Source: Sympetrum striolatum (lineage: Eukaryota; Arthropoda; Insecta; Odonata; Libellulidae). Taken from it: a DNA stretch of 64,000 nt. The translations under genes were made by a program, and so were the position numbers. Each line of letters begins with the position of its first letter. Position 1 is the first letter of the stretch. Under the pieces are notes generated by a model that ran no database searches, was not told the origin of the DNA, and was given only the letters and a program-made list of their open reading frames with translations. The stretch spans positions 124,001-188,000 of the forward strand of contig OX388351.1 in NCBI GenBank assembly GCA_947579665.1, written 5' to 3'. Below are positions 1-11,194 of this stretch, piece after piece.

Positions 1-135
1 AGACGATTAAGTTGCAGCGAATTTTAAGAATATAATCATTTTTTTCTTTTGAATACTGTCTCTATATGATGCCGATATGCAATTAGTATTGCCGATCTGC
101 TTGCAGTATGCAAGCTACATTTTACTCGTAATAGA
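1..135 (+). repeat. Six-box repeat, copy A, 3' tail only
   Basis: The window opens just after a GGTTCGA box and shows only the tail of the repeat described at 361-1495: a T-rich stretch, a GATGCCGATATG-type motif, the hairpin GCTTGCA-GTA-TGCAAGC at 99-115 and the end motif TACATTTTACTCGTA. The same tail recurs at 1430-1495, 37975-38042, 54001-54075, 62300-62370 and 62695-62770. Bases 136-360 contain nothing I can assign. Confidence 0.75.
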
Positions 136-360
136 TACGCATATGTGTGTTTCTGTATGCACACTTAAATACTTTTGCAAGAGGATCTAATAGACCTCAA
201 ATTCAGGTGGAATAGGAACAGGACTTCGGTGAGTAACCTAAGATGACATCAATAGGATAGATTTTTCTCTCCTGGATATCTGAAATAAAAGAGATATCAG
301 TTCAGACAAAATTTCATTCAGCATCAAATATAAAATACACTAAACATATAAATATTTTAA

Positions 361-1495
361 ATAATCTATTATATATAGACGCTTCTCCGGATATACCTGT
401 ATATACATTCATTCATTGGGGATCAAAATTCTAACCATGTTCCACAAGTGCCACCGACTTGAAATTTTTACAACGTATTGGCCATAATGTGTAACCTCCA
501 GAAAAAAGCCGAATCTGAACCTCGGTGTTATGGGTTCGATTCCAGAAGGCCCCAAAGTCCCTATTTTCTCCATAAGAATACATGGTGGGGATTTTCGAAA
601 ATTTTTATGTGGCATTTCCCGGAAAAGTAGAGAGTTGAAATTCGAGGGATCGCTAGAAGCCGTGCATATCCAAGGAAAATCAAAATGTCATCTTTGAATA
701 TTATCCATGGTTCGATGCTAGGTCGGGACAAAAATCGGCCGTATAAAATGTATTGGGGCGATTTTTAATATTTTTTTTGGATCCTTTCCCGATGGCATGG
801 AAACTTGAAATTCAGCATGTGGTTAGATATCATAAATATATATCATAATAAAAATTTATATATTCACTGATGGTCCTTGGTTCGATCCCAGAGGGTAATT
901 TACATTCCTCAATGCATTTCTTATGGAGATAACGGAAACAAATTTTAGGTACTTCCCGGCATGATATCGACTTCATACTTTGTATGAAATAAGATCAAGT
1001 AATAAAAAGTCATTCTGTGTATTCACAGCTGCCAATATGTCCTGGGTTCGACACCAGGAGTCTCTACAATCAGTAACTTATCCGATTTTTAAGAATTATT
1101 TTGAACTCCTTCGCAATAATATTAAAACTCGAAATTTGGCATATACACAGAGATCATAGATTTATTTCAATAACATGTTATAGATTTCCAAGATCGTCCT
1201 TGGTTCGAATCCAGAGAGCCATTTACGTTTGTGAAAAGTAGAACGTCTTTTGAGGCAGTTGTAGCTTATATTTCTGCTTGAATTTTCACACATAGTTAGA
1301 GATGGTGATCTTCTATTGTGCTGCATAGTAAGTTCACCAGTAAGACCCGGGTTCGATGCCAGACGATGAAATTGCAGCGAATTTTAAGAATATTTTCAAT
1401 CCTTTTTTTTCTGTTGAGGACCGTCCCGTTATGATGCCGATATGAAATTAGTATTGCAAATCTGCTTGCAATATGCAAGCTACATTTTACTCATA
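361..1495 (+). repeat. Six-box repeat, copy B, full length
   Basis: Six diverged units, each carrying a GGTTCGANNCC core, start at 533, 709, 879, 1045, 1202 and 1350 (spacings 176, 170, 166, 157, 148). The head has a CTTCTCCGGATA motif next to a TATATATAG run. The tail has the 17-nt hairpin at 1464-1480. The sequence between the boxes has drifted far more than the boxes. The core matches the B box of tRNA-type polymerase III promoters and a tRNA T-loop, usually followed by CCAG. No full tRNA fold or convincing A box is present in each unit, so this is not a tRNA cluster. A SINE multimer, a Helitron-like element (3' hairpin) or a satellite-derived repeat are all possible. Confidence 0.8.
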
Positions 1496-1689
1496 ATAAC
1501 AATACTCCTTCCATTTCAAAGACTTTTTCAAAATCTCTTCCAATTTAATTTACAATACACACTGCAGACAATAATGATACCACAAAACAAATTTGCCACA
1601 AAATACATAGATTAATATTATCTTCAACAACTTTACAAACCATAAAATTTTATTTTGTGGGATAGACTTGTGGCGATTTTGTATGGCCT

Positions 1690-2903
1690 GTATTTTGGGT
1701 ACTGAGAAATTTAAAGATTATTAGCAGAATAGACCTTTCCATTTATATACATACAATGGGGCTTTTTAATCATCCAAAGCAATTGGGAAAAATTGCTCAG
1801 ATGGTTCTAAAGTTGTCATCTTATAAATTTACATCATATTAAGGCTAATTTAAATAAACCGGCAGACTGCCTCTCTAGAATTCAGTTCAAAGAGTCTGCT
1901 ACTTCTTGTTTTTTCCATAAACTACCAATGTCTTCTGTTGATTTGAGAACTCACCAAAATGATGATCCTTATAGTATACAACTAATTAATAAATTAACTT
2001 ATGGTGGGCTTGAGGTTGTCAAAGTAAATGGGATCTCTTATTCTCTAGAGCAATTTATTGTGTGCCAAGGATAGTAAAGCTAAAATCTTTAGAGTTGTTG
2101 TTCCTGTCATCATTAGACCAATGTTATTCCAATATTTTCATTGTTTACCTAGTTCGGGGCACTTAGGGGTATTTAAGACTGTTCTAAAGATATCTCAGAG
2201 TTTTTGATGGCCAAACTTTAAGACTGAGAACACTGATATGGTCAAAAGATGTTCGATGTGTCAGATAACGAAGCCCAGAAATGTTCTTTCTTCTGGTGTA
2301 TTATCTTCTCAGCCTATCAGCACCCCTTGGGAACGAATTTTCATTGACTTTGTGGGTCCCCTCCCTCGTTCCAAATCAGGAAATTGTTATATTTTTACAG
2401 TAATTGATGGTTTTTCTAAATTTGTTTTCCTAGAATCTGTGAAAGATGCTTCCTCTAAAAGTGCCATGCCATCCATGTGTTATTTCATAATTTGTTCTCA
2501 AAATTTGGTTATCCTAAATATATTGTGTCAGATAATGCTACTGCTTTTACTTCATCTGCCTTTAAAGATGCTTGTTTTAAAGTTGGGATTAAACTTGTAC
2601 ATACAGCCCCTTATTATCCTTGTCCTAATCTGGTACAAAGGGTTCATAGAAATCTTCGTTTTGCACTGTCTGCCTATTGTACACATACTAATAAAATCTG
2701 GGATGAATTTTTGGGTGATTTGACATTTGCATTTAACACAGCAGTCCATGAAAGTACTTTATATTCTCCTCCTAAACTGTTTCTGGGTAGACTTATTCCA
2801 CACCCCCTAAATAATGTTTGGGAACTACCTAATTGTGTTTTTGATACTTCCTGATCTGATCATGATCTTAGGCAGCACTGGACAAAGGTAGTTCAAAATT
2901 TAA
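1690..2903 (+). pseudogene. Ty3/gypsy pol relic: end of RNase H, and integrase
   Basis: This is a decayed relative of the complete element at 21559-28325, collinear with roughly its 24840-26055 segment. A damaged RNase H tail runs into the stretch linking to integrase and then the integrase core. The D of DFVGPLPRSKSG and the D of SDNATAFTS are visible. The third acidic position reads NLVQRVHR (about 2626-2649), so the catalytic glutamate is glutamine. There are several frameshifts and stops. The link between RNase H and integrase is in one frame here, whereas the young copy has one extra base. The relic is interrupted at a TTAA (2900-2903) and resumes at 4730. Confidence 0.85.
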
Positions 2904-4725
2904 GGGGGTCCTCCACTCTCGCGGTTTCAAAAAATCTTTTTTTTAATTTTCTCATTTCAATCTTTATGTATCTGAGAATATGCCACAGAAAGGATTTCGT
3001 GAAAATCACATTCCTTTGCATGTTTCTGGGAACCAAAAGGTACCTGTCTCCGGCCGTTTCCGAGAAACTAAGCGCAGCACGCCACAACGGCGCTTGTCTA
3101 GGTAGAAATCTGTAATTTTGAATTTTTTTAATTCTGTAATTCAGTAATTTTCTGAAATTTTGTACAATTCTGTAATTTTGTACAAATGGATCGCAGCATG
3201 CAGCGATCAAGATGCTCGCTACGACAGATCGCATTCTGTGTGACTTCTATGATGCAATGTTAGGGTGATGCAGTACCAAAGGTAAAATCTCTCTCTTACT
3301 AAGACCAGATAGAGATGTGCTTTATGCGTTTATTGCGAACAAAAGCATTACATGGCCAAACATGGCCGACATCCTAGAGAGAGATGAAATAGTGACTGAT
3401 GATATCACACACGCAGCACAGGGGAGAGTGCTGAATATGCAACTGATGATAGTACAATCGCAGCACAGGAGAGAATGAACGAGACCTCGTGGTTGGAAGA
3501 TAAGTTTTCATTTCCTCGATTTGCGTGTGGCCACTACACAATATGCATCATACAAATAGATCGCCGGCTCGCCGCGACAGATCGCTCTGTGTGCCTGAGC
3601 CTACAAACAAATCGGTGAACTAACGAAATTTTATGGGCTGACGTTGCGTCAGGCCAAGGCAAAGGAACTTAAGAGACTTTCGAACATGACAGGATACCCA
3701 TCGCTCCTTCCATCGTAAAATTATTGAAACCCATCTACGAAAGTCTATCATCTAATGATTTATTAGAAAGATGCTTAGGAGCTCACACCCAAAACAACAA
3801 TGACTCTCTGAATAGTGGCATTTGGGCCTCAAAGCCAAAAAACTTGCATTCTGGCAGGCAAGTAGTCAAAGTTACGACTTATTGGACAGTCAGCATTTTC
3901 AACGAAGGATTTTCATTGATATTGCAAGCTATGGAGATGGTGGGAATTACCTTGGAGACTGAAGCTGCAACATGTGCAACTCGACTCGGCGGGGAACATG
4001 TCGATCGCGCCGAACGCAGAGTGACAAGACAAAACAGGCCCAAATAGAACAGTAGGAGAAGAATGTGGACAACCAAGAACATCATCGTGATGAGGAAGGA
4101 GAACTCTATGGCCCCGGTACAGCAGATTAACTCCTTAGTTACTACAGTCAAGTTATACACCGTAATTTATCTTTAAACGCGTTTTCCCAAAAGTAGTGTT
4201 TTTTTTAGCTGCCGAGTAAGACTTCTCATAAAAGTATCGAGCTGATTTCAATGATTTATTTATTTTTTTCTATTATTCAGAAAACATACCGCTATACTTT
4301 CCTGAGTACGATTTGTAAATTTTTATTTTGTTCCATTTTTATAGCCTCTAATAGGTCAAAAAATGACATAAAAATTGGAAATTTTTACAAATCGTTGCAT
4401 AACTTTTACAAATTGCAAAATAGAAAAAATCTGTCTTGGGAAAACATAGCCAACATAACTATAATCATAAAGAATATCAACTATCTAATTAAAGATTACC
4501 CAATTGGCCACAACTTTGCTTAGGTGGAACCCATGCAGTTTCAACATCAATGTCATCAATGACATTTCAAGATCGCGAGAGTTTCTTTGTTTTATTAGTT
4601 TAATCTTAAAATTGGAAAATCAAAACATGTATCTTCGAAATTTAAAAAAAATTCAAAATTTACTCAGTAGATCCTTTGCAATTTATTCTCCAAAAAAGCA
4701 CTCAATTTCAGGCCTCGGGCCCCCC
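2904..4725 (+). mobile_element. TTAA-flanked DNA transposon (Kolobok/piggyBac-type target), 1.8 kb
   Basis: The insert begins GGGGGTCCTCC and ends GGGCCCCCC. It is flanked by TTAA at 2900-2903 and 4726-4729 and splits the gypsy relic at a point where the young copy is continuous, so the boundaries are direct. TTAA duplications are used by the piggyBac and Kolobok superfamilies. The G-rich ends and the protein fragment at 3660-4140 do not look like piggyBac, so Kolobok-type is my preferred reading. The left third holds AT-rich non-coding sequence with repeated TCTGTAATTT motifs. About 80 bp at 3536-3610 also occurs, inverted, in the Tigger 5' leader near 11110-11190. Confidence 0.8.
3660..4140 (+). 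pseudogene. Transposase C-terminal fragment (Mutator-like/Kolobok-type, arthropod family)
   Basis: The open stretch 3724-4047 encodes 107 residues including LLERCLGAHTQNNNDSLNS and a later IFNEGF motif. This pattern recurs in arthropod TE proteins usually annotated as Mutator-like transposase domain or uncharacterized. A LYGPG motif typical of the C-terminus of such proteins lies in another frame near 4107-4125, so a frameshift lies between. The N-terminal catalytic part is missing. This is the only coding remnant in the insert, so the copy is non-autonomous. Confidence 0.55.
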
Positions 4726-4729
4726 TTAA

Positions 4730-5740
4730 ACAAGGCTCACAAGAGATATGCTGCCTCTAATAACAAATTACATTCTGTACCACAATTTAAAATCGGGGAT
4801 ATAGTACTGGCCCAAAATTATTCAGTAAGCTCAAAACTTAAGAATAGAATGTCTAAGTTGGAGCCTCTATGGTCAGGACCCTTTTCAATTATAAGATTTG
4901 TTACTGTGGTTTCGCAAGTTGGGCGTAATAAGGAGAAAATATGACATTTTTCTCAATTAATAGCCTATCACTAATGGAGTGTTGGTTGTCCAATAATTTG
5001 ATACACATGCACAGTCCTTAAACTTGTTTCTATCCTAAGGTGTCTCTTGGAAATTTATCGATTGAAATAATACTGGCAATATTGATAGGTTGGCATAGCA
5101 GGTTGGGAACTACATTGCCCGGCAAGATTCTCTTGTCGCAACTACCTCCTAACTTTATGTTAGAAATCTTCCTTATACACCTTTGTACATTTATTGTCAA
5201 AGCGAAGTACCCTAAATACCACAATTGGGTCCTCATGAGTTCTCTTCTTTGACCTGTATTCCTTTTTTTGGCATTTGCCCCTTTATTAATAGTGTAAAGG
5301 CAGAGAAGAGACTCTATCCCTGAAAACAGCCCCAGTTTTCAGTTTCACATGGGTTTCTGTACCCCTTAAGGAAAAGTCTACCTTTATTAAGTAATTATTG
5401 TATTGTTTGAACTATATTTATGGGAAAAGAAGGCATCACAAACTACCAATTAACCTAATTGTTTACTATATTTCTAACTGGCTGTTAATTTTATGGAGGA
5501 TTTGGCATTTATTTAAATAATTTTATATTTGTTCTGCTCATTTGTTATTAACCAAAGACACTACTAGTTATTATATCGATTAATCTAATTAATTAAACTC
5601 ATGATAATTGTAAATAATAAATATTTCTCTGTTTTCCAAGGCATCCGTCACCAAATTTTGTAAACTGGCAGTTTTTGTGTTAATAAACAGAAGAGTCTTT
5701 CTGTTATTTTCTTGGCGTCTTGACTGAAAGTTACTGAAGT
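4730..5740 (+). pseudogene. Ty3/gypsy relic, integrase C-terminus and 3' untranslated part
   Basis: This resumes the relic split by the TTAA insert. The segment from the KAHKRYAAS motif to KLEPLWSGPFSI matches the young copy at 26063-26225, with small deletions near the end. Downstream non-coding sequence follows the young element's 3' untranslated region to about 27155 in that copy. It then stops: no LTR follows, so the relic is truncated before its 3' LTR. Confidence 0.8.
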
Positions 5741-5741
5741 T

Positions 5742-6075
5742 GTTTATCCAGAACAAAATTTTGTTTCTTAAATATCTCTGTCAGAATGCAATGTAGGTAT
5801 ATACAATGTTATACAAAAGTTATAGATAATGTACTTTACTACAACTTTTGTATGAAATATTTTTTCGTAACACTGATCGTATAGGAGTTATTCTTCAATA
5901 ATGGTTAACCAGAAGGTGTTGTTTATCCAGAAATGGAAGTTTTTCATACATATCTCTGTCAGAATGCAATGTAGGTATATACAATTACACACAAAGGTTG
6001 TAGATATTGTATTTTACTACAACCTGTGTTTGAAACATTTTTCTATAACACTTATTCTTTTGGAGTTATTTATAT
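5742..6075 (+). repeat. Tandem duplication, two ~172-bp units
   Basis: Two imperfect direct copies share TTGTTTATCCAGAA, ATATCTCTGTCAGAATGCA and ATGTAGGTATATACAAT, starting near 5747 and 5918. No open frame is conserved between them. Their origin is unknown. Confidence 0.7.
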
Positions 6076-6158
6076 ATTACCAGCATAGACTTCTGTTTTC
6101 AATAATTATGGAGAAAGTCATGTGATGGCCACATCAGATTTTTTTATGATTCAGATAC

Positions 6159-6480
6159 AGTAGAACCCCGGTAATCCGGAACCCCTTGGTAATCCGGACG
6201 GTCCATTGGGAGTTATGCAAACCCGCAACTTCTTCTTGTGAACATATAAACACGGATATTAGTAACAAGAAACGAGAAGTGGACAGACTATTTGAAAAAT
6301 TTCTCCATTGGCAGCAATAGTGAGATGGAGAGCGAAGTATTTCGTTTATTGTGATAACACACCTAAGTTGTGATACTTTTCTGAGACAGCATTTTTCCAT
6401 TAGAGGAATGCTTAGTATGTGCGAAACTAAACAATGTCGAAAGACAATAAATTTTCAGTTGCAGCAGGGTATCACTTCTT
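6159..6480 (+). mobile_element. Pogo/Tigger-type terminal fragment
   Basis: CAGTAGAACCCCGGTAATCC, preceded by TA, is a classic pogo/Tigger inverted-repeat end; its first ten bases are the same as the Tigger ends at 8254 and 11469. A second GGTAATCCGGA lies about 20 bp further in. No matching right end is visible before the six-box repeat at 6500, so this is a truncated or solo end. No transposase is recognisable. Confidence 0.6.
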
Positions 6481-6499
6481 AAAACATCACGTACATTTC

Positions 6500-7590
6500 A
6501 TGCATGAAAATTTTACGACGTATTGGCCATTACGTGTAACCGCCAGAAAAATTGCGATTTTGAGCCTCAGTGTCATGGGTTCGATTCCAGAGGGCCCCTA
6601 AGTCCCGATTTTTTCCATTTAAATGCATAGCTTTGATTTTCAGGAATTTAAAAAAATACTTCCCGGATAGGTAGAGAATCAAAACTCTAAGAGCCAATAA
6701 TAATGGTCATGATCTATGGAAAACATAAATGACTTTTATGAAAATATCCTAGGTTAGATGCTAGGACGATGCAATTATCTGCCCTTTAAAATACATGGGA
6801 GTAGTTTTCATTATTTTTTTTTGATGCTATTATCGAAATGATAGGAATTTCGTGCTTGGCTAGATGATGTATCATAAGGAAACCTTTAAGAAAAAAATTT
6901 AGGTAAGACTGTACTATTCCTGGGTTCGATGCTGGAGCACGTTCAAATTTCTCTCATAAGGAATATAAGGGAAAAGTAGGACGACATTTGAAGCAGTTGC
7001 ATCCTATATTTCTTCTTTAATTTAGGTAAGACAGTACTATTCCTGGGTTCGATGCCAGAGCATAAAAACATTTTTCTCATAAGGAATATTGTAATTCGTT
7101 GCAACTTAATTGTCTGGTATCAAACCCGGGTCTTTCAGATCATACTTACTATGCAGCACAACAGAACATCACCATCTCTAACTATGTTTATAAATTCAAG
7201 CAGAAATTTTGGGTGCAACTGCCTCAAATGACATCCTACTTTTCACATATACTCCTTATGTGAGAAAATTATTGTGCTCTGGCATCGAACCCAGGAATGG
7301 TAGGGTCTTATGAAATTTTTTTTCTTAAACCAATTCTTACCATACATCGTCTATCTAAGCAAGAACTTTCTATCATTTCAATAAGTGCATCAAAAAAATA
7401 ATGAAAAACTAACCCTATGTATTTTAAACGGGAGACATATTAACCGCCCAGAATCGAACCGGGTCTTTCTGATGATAGTTTCTATGCAACACAATAGAAG
7501 ATCACCATTTCTAACTATAATTGAAATTGATTGAATATGTTTAAGTAGCATATCATTTGAAAGCTTGTTCCAAGCACTTTCCAAATTTAC
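6500..7590. repeat. Six-box repeat, copy C, fold-back arrangement
   Basis: The left half runs forward with boxes at 6578, 6752 (GGTTAGATGCT, degraded), 6923 and 7046. From about 7090 the right half runs in reverse with boxes at 7116 (degraded), 7281 and 7450. The two halves share the GAGCA...TCTCATAAGGAATAT unit, so the locus is a large imperfect inverted repeat. The head lacks its usual TA-rich start and the 17-nt tail hairpin is absent. Confidence 0.75.
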
Positions 7591-7845
7591 CTGTTTTACA
7601 GTTCTATCTCTATTAGAACAGAAGTTACATTGGTGTTTGTAAGTAGTGTTTGTCCTATTTTCTACACATTTTCAGAACTTTGGGTGACCATTTCTTTCCT
7701 CGTACTAGTATTACAATTCTGTAATTTGGCAGTTTTCATTCTCTCATCATGTGCGATCAACACACCAAATTTGATGAAAATCAGAGATGGTTGGGTTGTC
7801 AGCTGTGTTGGTTTGACATGGAATGACTCATAAGTATCATAGCCC
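7591..7845. other. Unassigned spacer
   Basis: There is an open frame at 7630-7833, but it has no recognisable domain. I see no repeat partner inside the window. Confidence 0.3.
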
Positions 7846-8215
7846 ATGCTGCAAAAATACTACTGAGGGTATTGGATCAAAGACTCCTAGGAGTAATGGA
7901 AAAGAATATAGGGGAAGAACAATTTGGCTTTAGAAGAGGAAGGGGAACTAGGGAAGCTAATGGACTATTGTGAATAGTTGGAGAAAGTTACCAGGAAAGA
8001 GGAAAAGCAGTAAGCTTATATTTCATTGATTTAGAGAAAGCTTTTGACAGGGTCAAGTGGGATAAGTTAATGGAAACTCTTAAAATAAAGAGTGTATATT
8101 GGAAGGATAGGAGGCTGATTAGGGAATTGTATAGAACTCAGAAAGTGGCTGTGTAAGTTAATGGGAAATTGAAAGTGGATGGAATTGGGTCAAGGGGTAA
8201 GGCCTAAAATATTTA
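7846..8215 (+). pseudogene. LINE reverse-transcriptase fragment (RTE/BovB-like)
   Basis: Translation across stops gives GEEQFGFRRGRGT, then YFIDLEKAFDRVKWDKL, then KDRRLIRELY. This is the order of RT palm motifs in RTE-type non-LTR retrotransposons; the first catalytic aspartate lies in the FIDLEKAFD motif. In-frame stops (for example TGA near 7971 and TAA near 8157) and truncation at both ends make it dead. The Tigger element begins 40 bp downstream. Confidence 0.7.
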
Positions 8216-9385
8216 GGGCCCTTTCAATTAAAAATGGCTTACAGTTTCGTATACAGTAGAACCTCACTTATGAAACTTTCAGGGGACCACCAAAAAACGT
8301 CTCATAAGTGAGGAGTTTCACAACTGAGGTTTTCATGGCAAGGGTGCGTGAAACCCCTTTCTGTTTCCCAATTCGGTCTGTTTGCTTCTTGACTGTAATT
8401 ACTCATTTGGAGGTAGGAAAAGGGTATGTAATACTCTAATTTACTCACAGGCAACACCACAGATGTTCAAGTTATCAAAAAAGAAATATAAATTTGCATT
8501 CTTGAACAATGTTTCTAAGGTTAAATTTCTTGGTCTAATTGTTAACATTCCTGGCACTTATTCTCAGGGCTGAAGTTTAAATTCACACTTGGGAAATTTT
8601 GTGATAATGATGCTAAATGAGTGCAGAGGAGCCAATTTTTTAAATCATTTTGTTCAAGAACAGCTGTTTTCAGGCATTACATTTTGTGAACAGGATTCAG
8701 ATCGAGATTGGAGACTGAAGAAGAGAGAACCTTGATGAAAGTCATGCATATTAATAGTGAAATAAGTAATAAAAGAACATGAAAATCTGAAAAAATTTAG
8801 ATCTCTTTAGTCACACTTTTCTAACGTTCCAGCAAAGGGATGGTTAAGGATTTCATATCTGCACATTGACCATCATTTTTACTGTCAGTTCATTTTCTAA
8901 AATCAACAGCTGTATTTATTTATAAAAATCTGCTTTGATAAAATATATTTTTTTCCTGTGCAAACTAATTTCTTTGAAAATAGAATATCACCAGATAGGT
9001 ACAGAGATCTGATTTTAGTTTTGAGATTCTATTCAATGAAAGAGCATGTGGTATTATAAAATCATTGTTCATTCAGCCACTTTTAAATTAAAAATTATTA
9101 ATTAACCCTTATTTTGTGGCATGTGAAGAGCATTAGTTGTAAACTCATTTACCAGATTTCAGTAAGACTTACCCATCCAATAATTTTTTATGTAAAAATT
9201 TTCAATCAAAAGTCTAAATGGAGACTGTGCAGGATACAAAACGATTACCAACAATTTTCCCCCAGGCTTTCTTCTAACATCTTGAAAAGGAATCTGAATG
9301 CATGTAAAAAGGCAATTATTGAAATAAAAAGCACAAGAACTTTCCAAAACTAAAATCAATTATTATTTTCATAAAAATTTCAAAA

Positions 9386-11077
9386 TTAGTTAACACTTTT
9401 TTTTCCAAAAAAATTTGTAATTGTAGTTTGCTTTGCGAAGTCCACTTGCGATTTTAACACATAACTTTCTAGACGAATAAAATTGTTCATTTGAACTACT
9501 CCTGCTCCAGTGATCATTAAATAATTTCTGACTGTGTCCAGAGCGTCCATTGTATCAGCAATAGTGGGTTTCACAAACACTTCCTCTTCTTCGAAATCAA
9601 CATCATCTTCATCTTCCCAATTCAGGTGGTCGTCAATAAGTTCATCAATATTTCTCACTGGAGTTGTTATGATTCCGTCATCCGCACATGCAAAGTCATG
9701 GAAGGGAATACCATCAGTCCCTTGGAGTAAGTGCCACTCACCGAAATCAGAATCCATCTCCTCAACCACTTCATCAACATTAACCACTTCTTCGTCACCT
9801 CCACCAGCGTCAAACCCTCCCTTCTTGAAACAATTGGCTATAGTTTCGGCACTCACATTGTCCCATGAACTAGCAATAAAATGAAGAGCAACCAAAACAC
9901 TGCACTTATACTCTTTCTTTTGCTCCATACTAAATAGTGCTTTCCTCACCAGCATCCTCTTGTAGTGGACCTTGAAACTTCGTATGACCCCTAACTCCAA
10001 CGGCTGGAGTTCACTAGTACAGTTTGCAGGCAAGAAAAGCAGTTTTACGTGTTTTAGGACAATTTTTGGAGGATGCGCAGGGCACTGATCCAAAACTAAT
10101 AAAATTTTTCGGTTCATTCCGCCCATTCTTGCATCTAATTGATGGAGGAACTGGGTGAAGAGATCGCTTGTCATCCATGCTTTCTTGTTGCTGGTATATT
10201 TGCAGGGAAAGTATTTAATGTTTTTAAAGCAACGAGGCCTCGCTGCTTTACCCACCACAAACGGCTTCATTTTCTCTGTCCCACTGGCATTGGCACAGAG
10301 TAATACCGTCAGACGTAGCTTACTATGCTTTCCCCCATGACATGGCTCTCCTTTCATTGCAAGTGTCTTGCTCGGCAGTAAATTGTAAAATAGCCCGGTC
10401 TCGTCTGCATTGAAAATATCATCGGCATTGTACTCTCCTATGATAGATTTCAACTGAGTCTTCCAATCTTGGATCACATCACTTGAAACTGAACCACTTT
10501 CCCCAACAATGGACCTGGAGGGAACAGAAAGAAAGCCATTAAAATTAATGTTAGTTACAAAATTTATATAAACACGAGTGGTGGTGAGAAAAAAATGAAA
10601 CATGCCACCAGCTTACCTGCAAACTAAACCGTGACGTTTTTTCATCTTTTCAAGCCACCCATTCGAGGCTTTAAAATCTTCTATTCCTAGTCGTGCGGCA
10701 CACGCCAAAGCCTTCTCTTTCAGAGACACTCCATCAACGGGAATGTTTTCAGCTCTCGCCTGCTGAAGCCAAGAAATTAATACTTTTTCCAGGTCTTCGT
10801 ATTTGCTGTTCTGTATGCGAGCTCTTCTCCCGGACTCGTTGCCGCAACTCCGTTCCGCTCGTAAAATGAGTTCCTTATTCCTAAGAACAGTCTTTAAGGT
10901 CGATTCTGGCAAATCGAGTTGTTTCGCCAAGTCGGTTTTCTTTCTAAGTGGATTTTTCTCGACGAAGTTAATGATTTCCACTTTATCTCTCAACGAAAGA
11001 AACTTCCTTTTCACTCCCGGTGCCATGCTTTCTTTTCGCAGAGCACAGCAACTCCACCGATTCACTTGCGAGTTCAT
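9386..11077 (-). CDS. Tigger transposase, two exons
   Basis: Exon 1 is 11077-10617 and exon 2 is 10514-9386, joined across a 102-bp intron with a GTAAGC donor and TCCAG acceptor on the minus strand. The junction keeps frame (total 1590 bp, 529 residues). A second start at 11026 gives 512 residues and begins MAPGVKRK, a more usual Tigger start. Order: CENP-B-type N-terminal helix-turn-helix (KVEIINFVEKNP...), second CENP-B-type domain, then the catalytic core with D in NADETGLF and D in LVLDQCPAHP. The third acidic residue, 30 positions on, is E in LQPLELGVI where Tigger normally has D. An acidic tail follows. The C-terminus has QTTITNFF, a good PCNA-binding PIP box as described for pogo transposase. 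It should bind the terminal repeats and cut and paste at TA. Activity with the D-to-E change is uncertain. Confidence 0.9.
10515..10616 (-). other. Intron of the Tigger transposase gene
   Basis: 102 bp. On the minus strand it begins GTAAGCTGG and ends TTCCCTCCAG after a pyrimidine-rich tract. Removing it joins ...GLVC-R-SIVGES... in frame; reading through would hit stops. Splice sites are inferred from sequence only. Confidence 0.85.
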
Positions 11078-11162
11078 AGAAAAGTGGTCACCACCCTAAA
11101 GGCTCAGGCAGAAATCCCTCAGGTACAGAGTGCGATCTCAACCCGCGGAGAGCCGGCGATCT

Positions 11163-11194
11163 ATTTGTATGATGCAATATTGCATCATACAAAT
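11163..11194. repeat. Perfect 32-bp palindrome in the Tigger leader
   Basis: ATTTGTATGATGCAAT is followed directly by its reverse complement, with no spacer. One arm continues into sequence also found at 3536-3571. It could be a cruciform or dyad binding site, or the mark of a fold-back duplication. Confidence 0.8.

Noticed and set aside
409..615. Short minus-strand ORF (and similar ones at 1296-1478, 37852-38070, 53769-53987, 54791-55090, 63529-63777)
   Set aside because: They fall in six-box repeats, are not conserved in frame between copies and have no domain.
533..1360. The GGTTCGA boxes as a cluster of tRNA genes
   Set aside because: No unit folds into acceptor, D and anticodon arms together, and A boxes are weak. 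The stem around the box is imperfect with an 8-nt loop in most units.
7630..7833. A hydrophobic 67-residue ORF as a gene
   Set aside because: No domain, no splice or codon support, and TE fragments on both sides.
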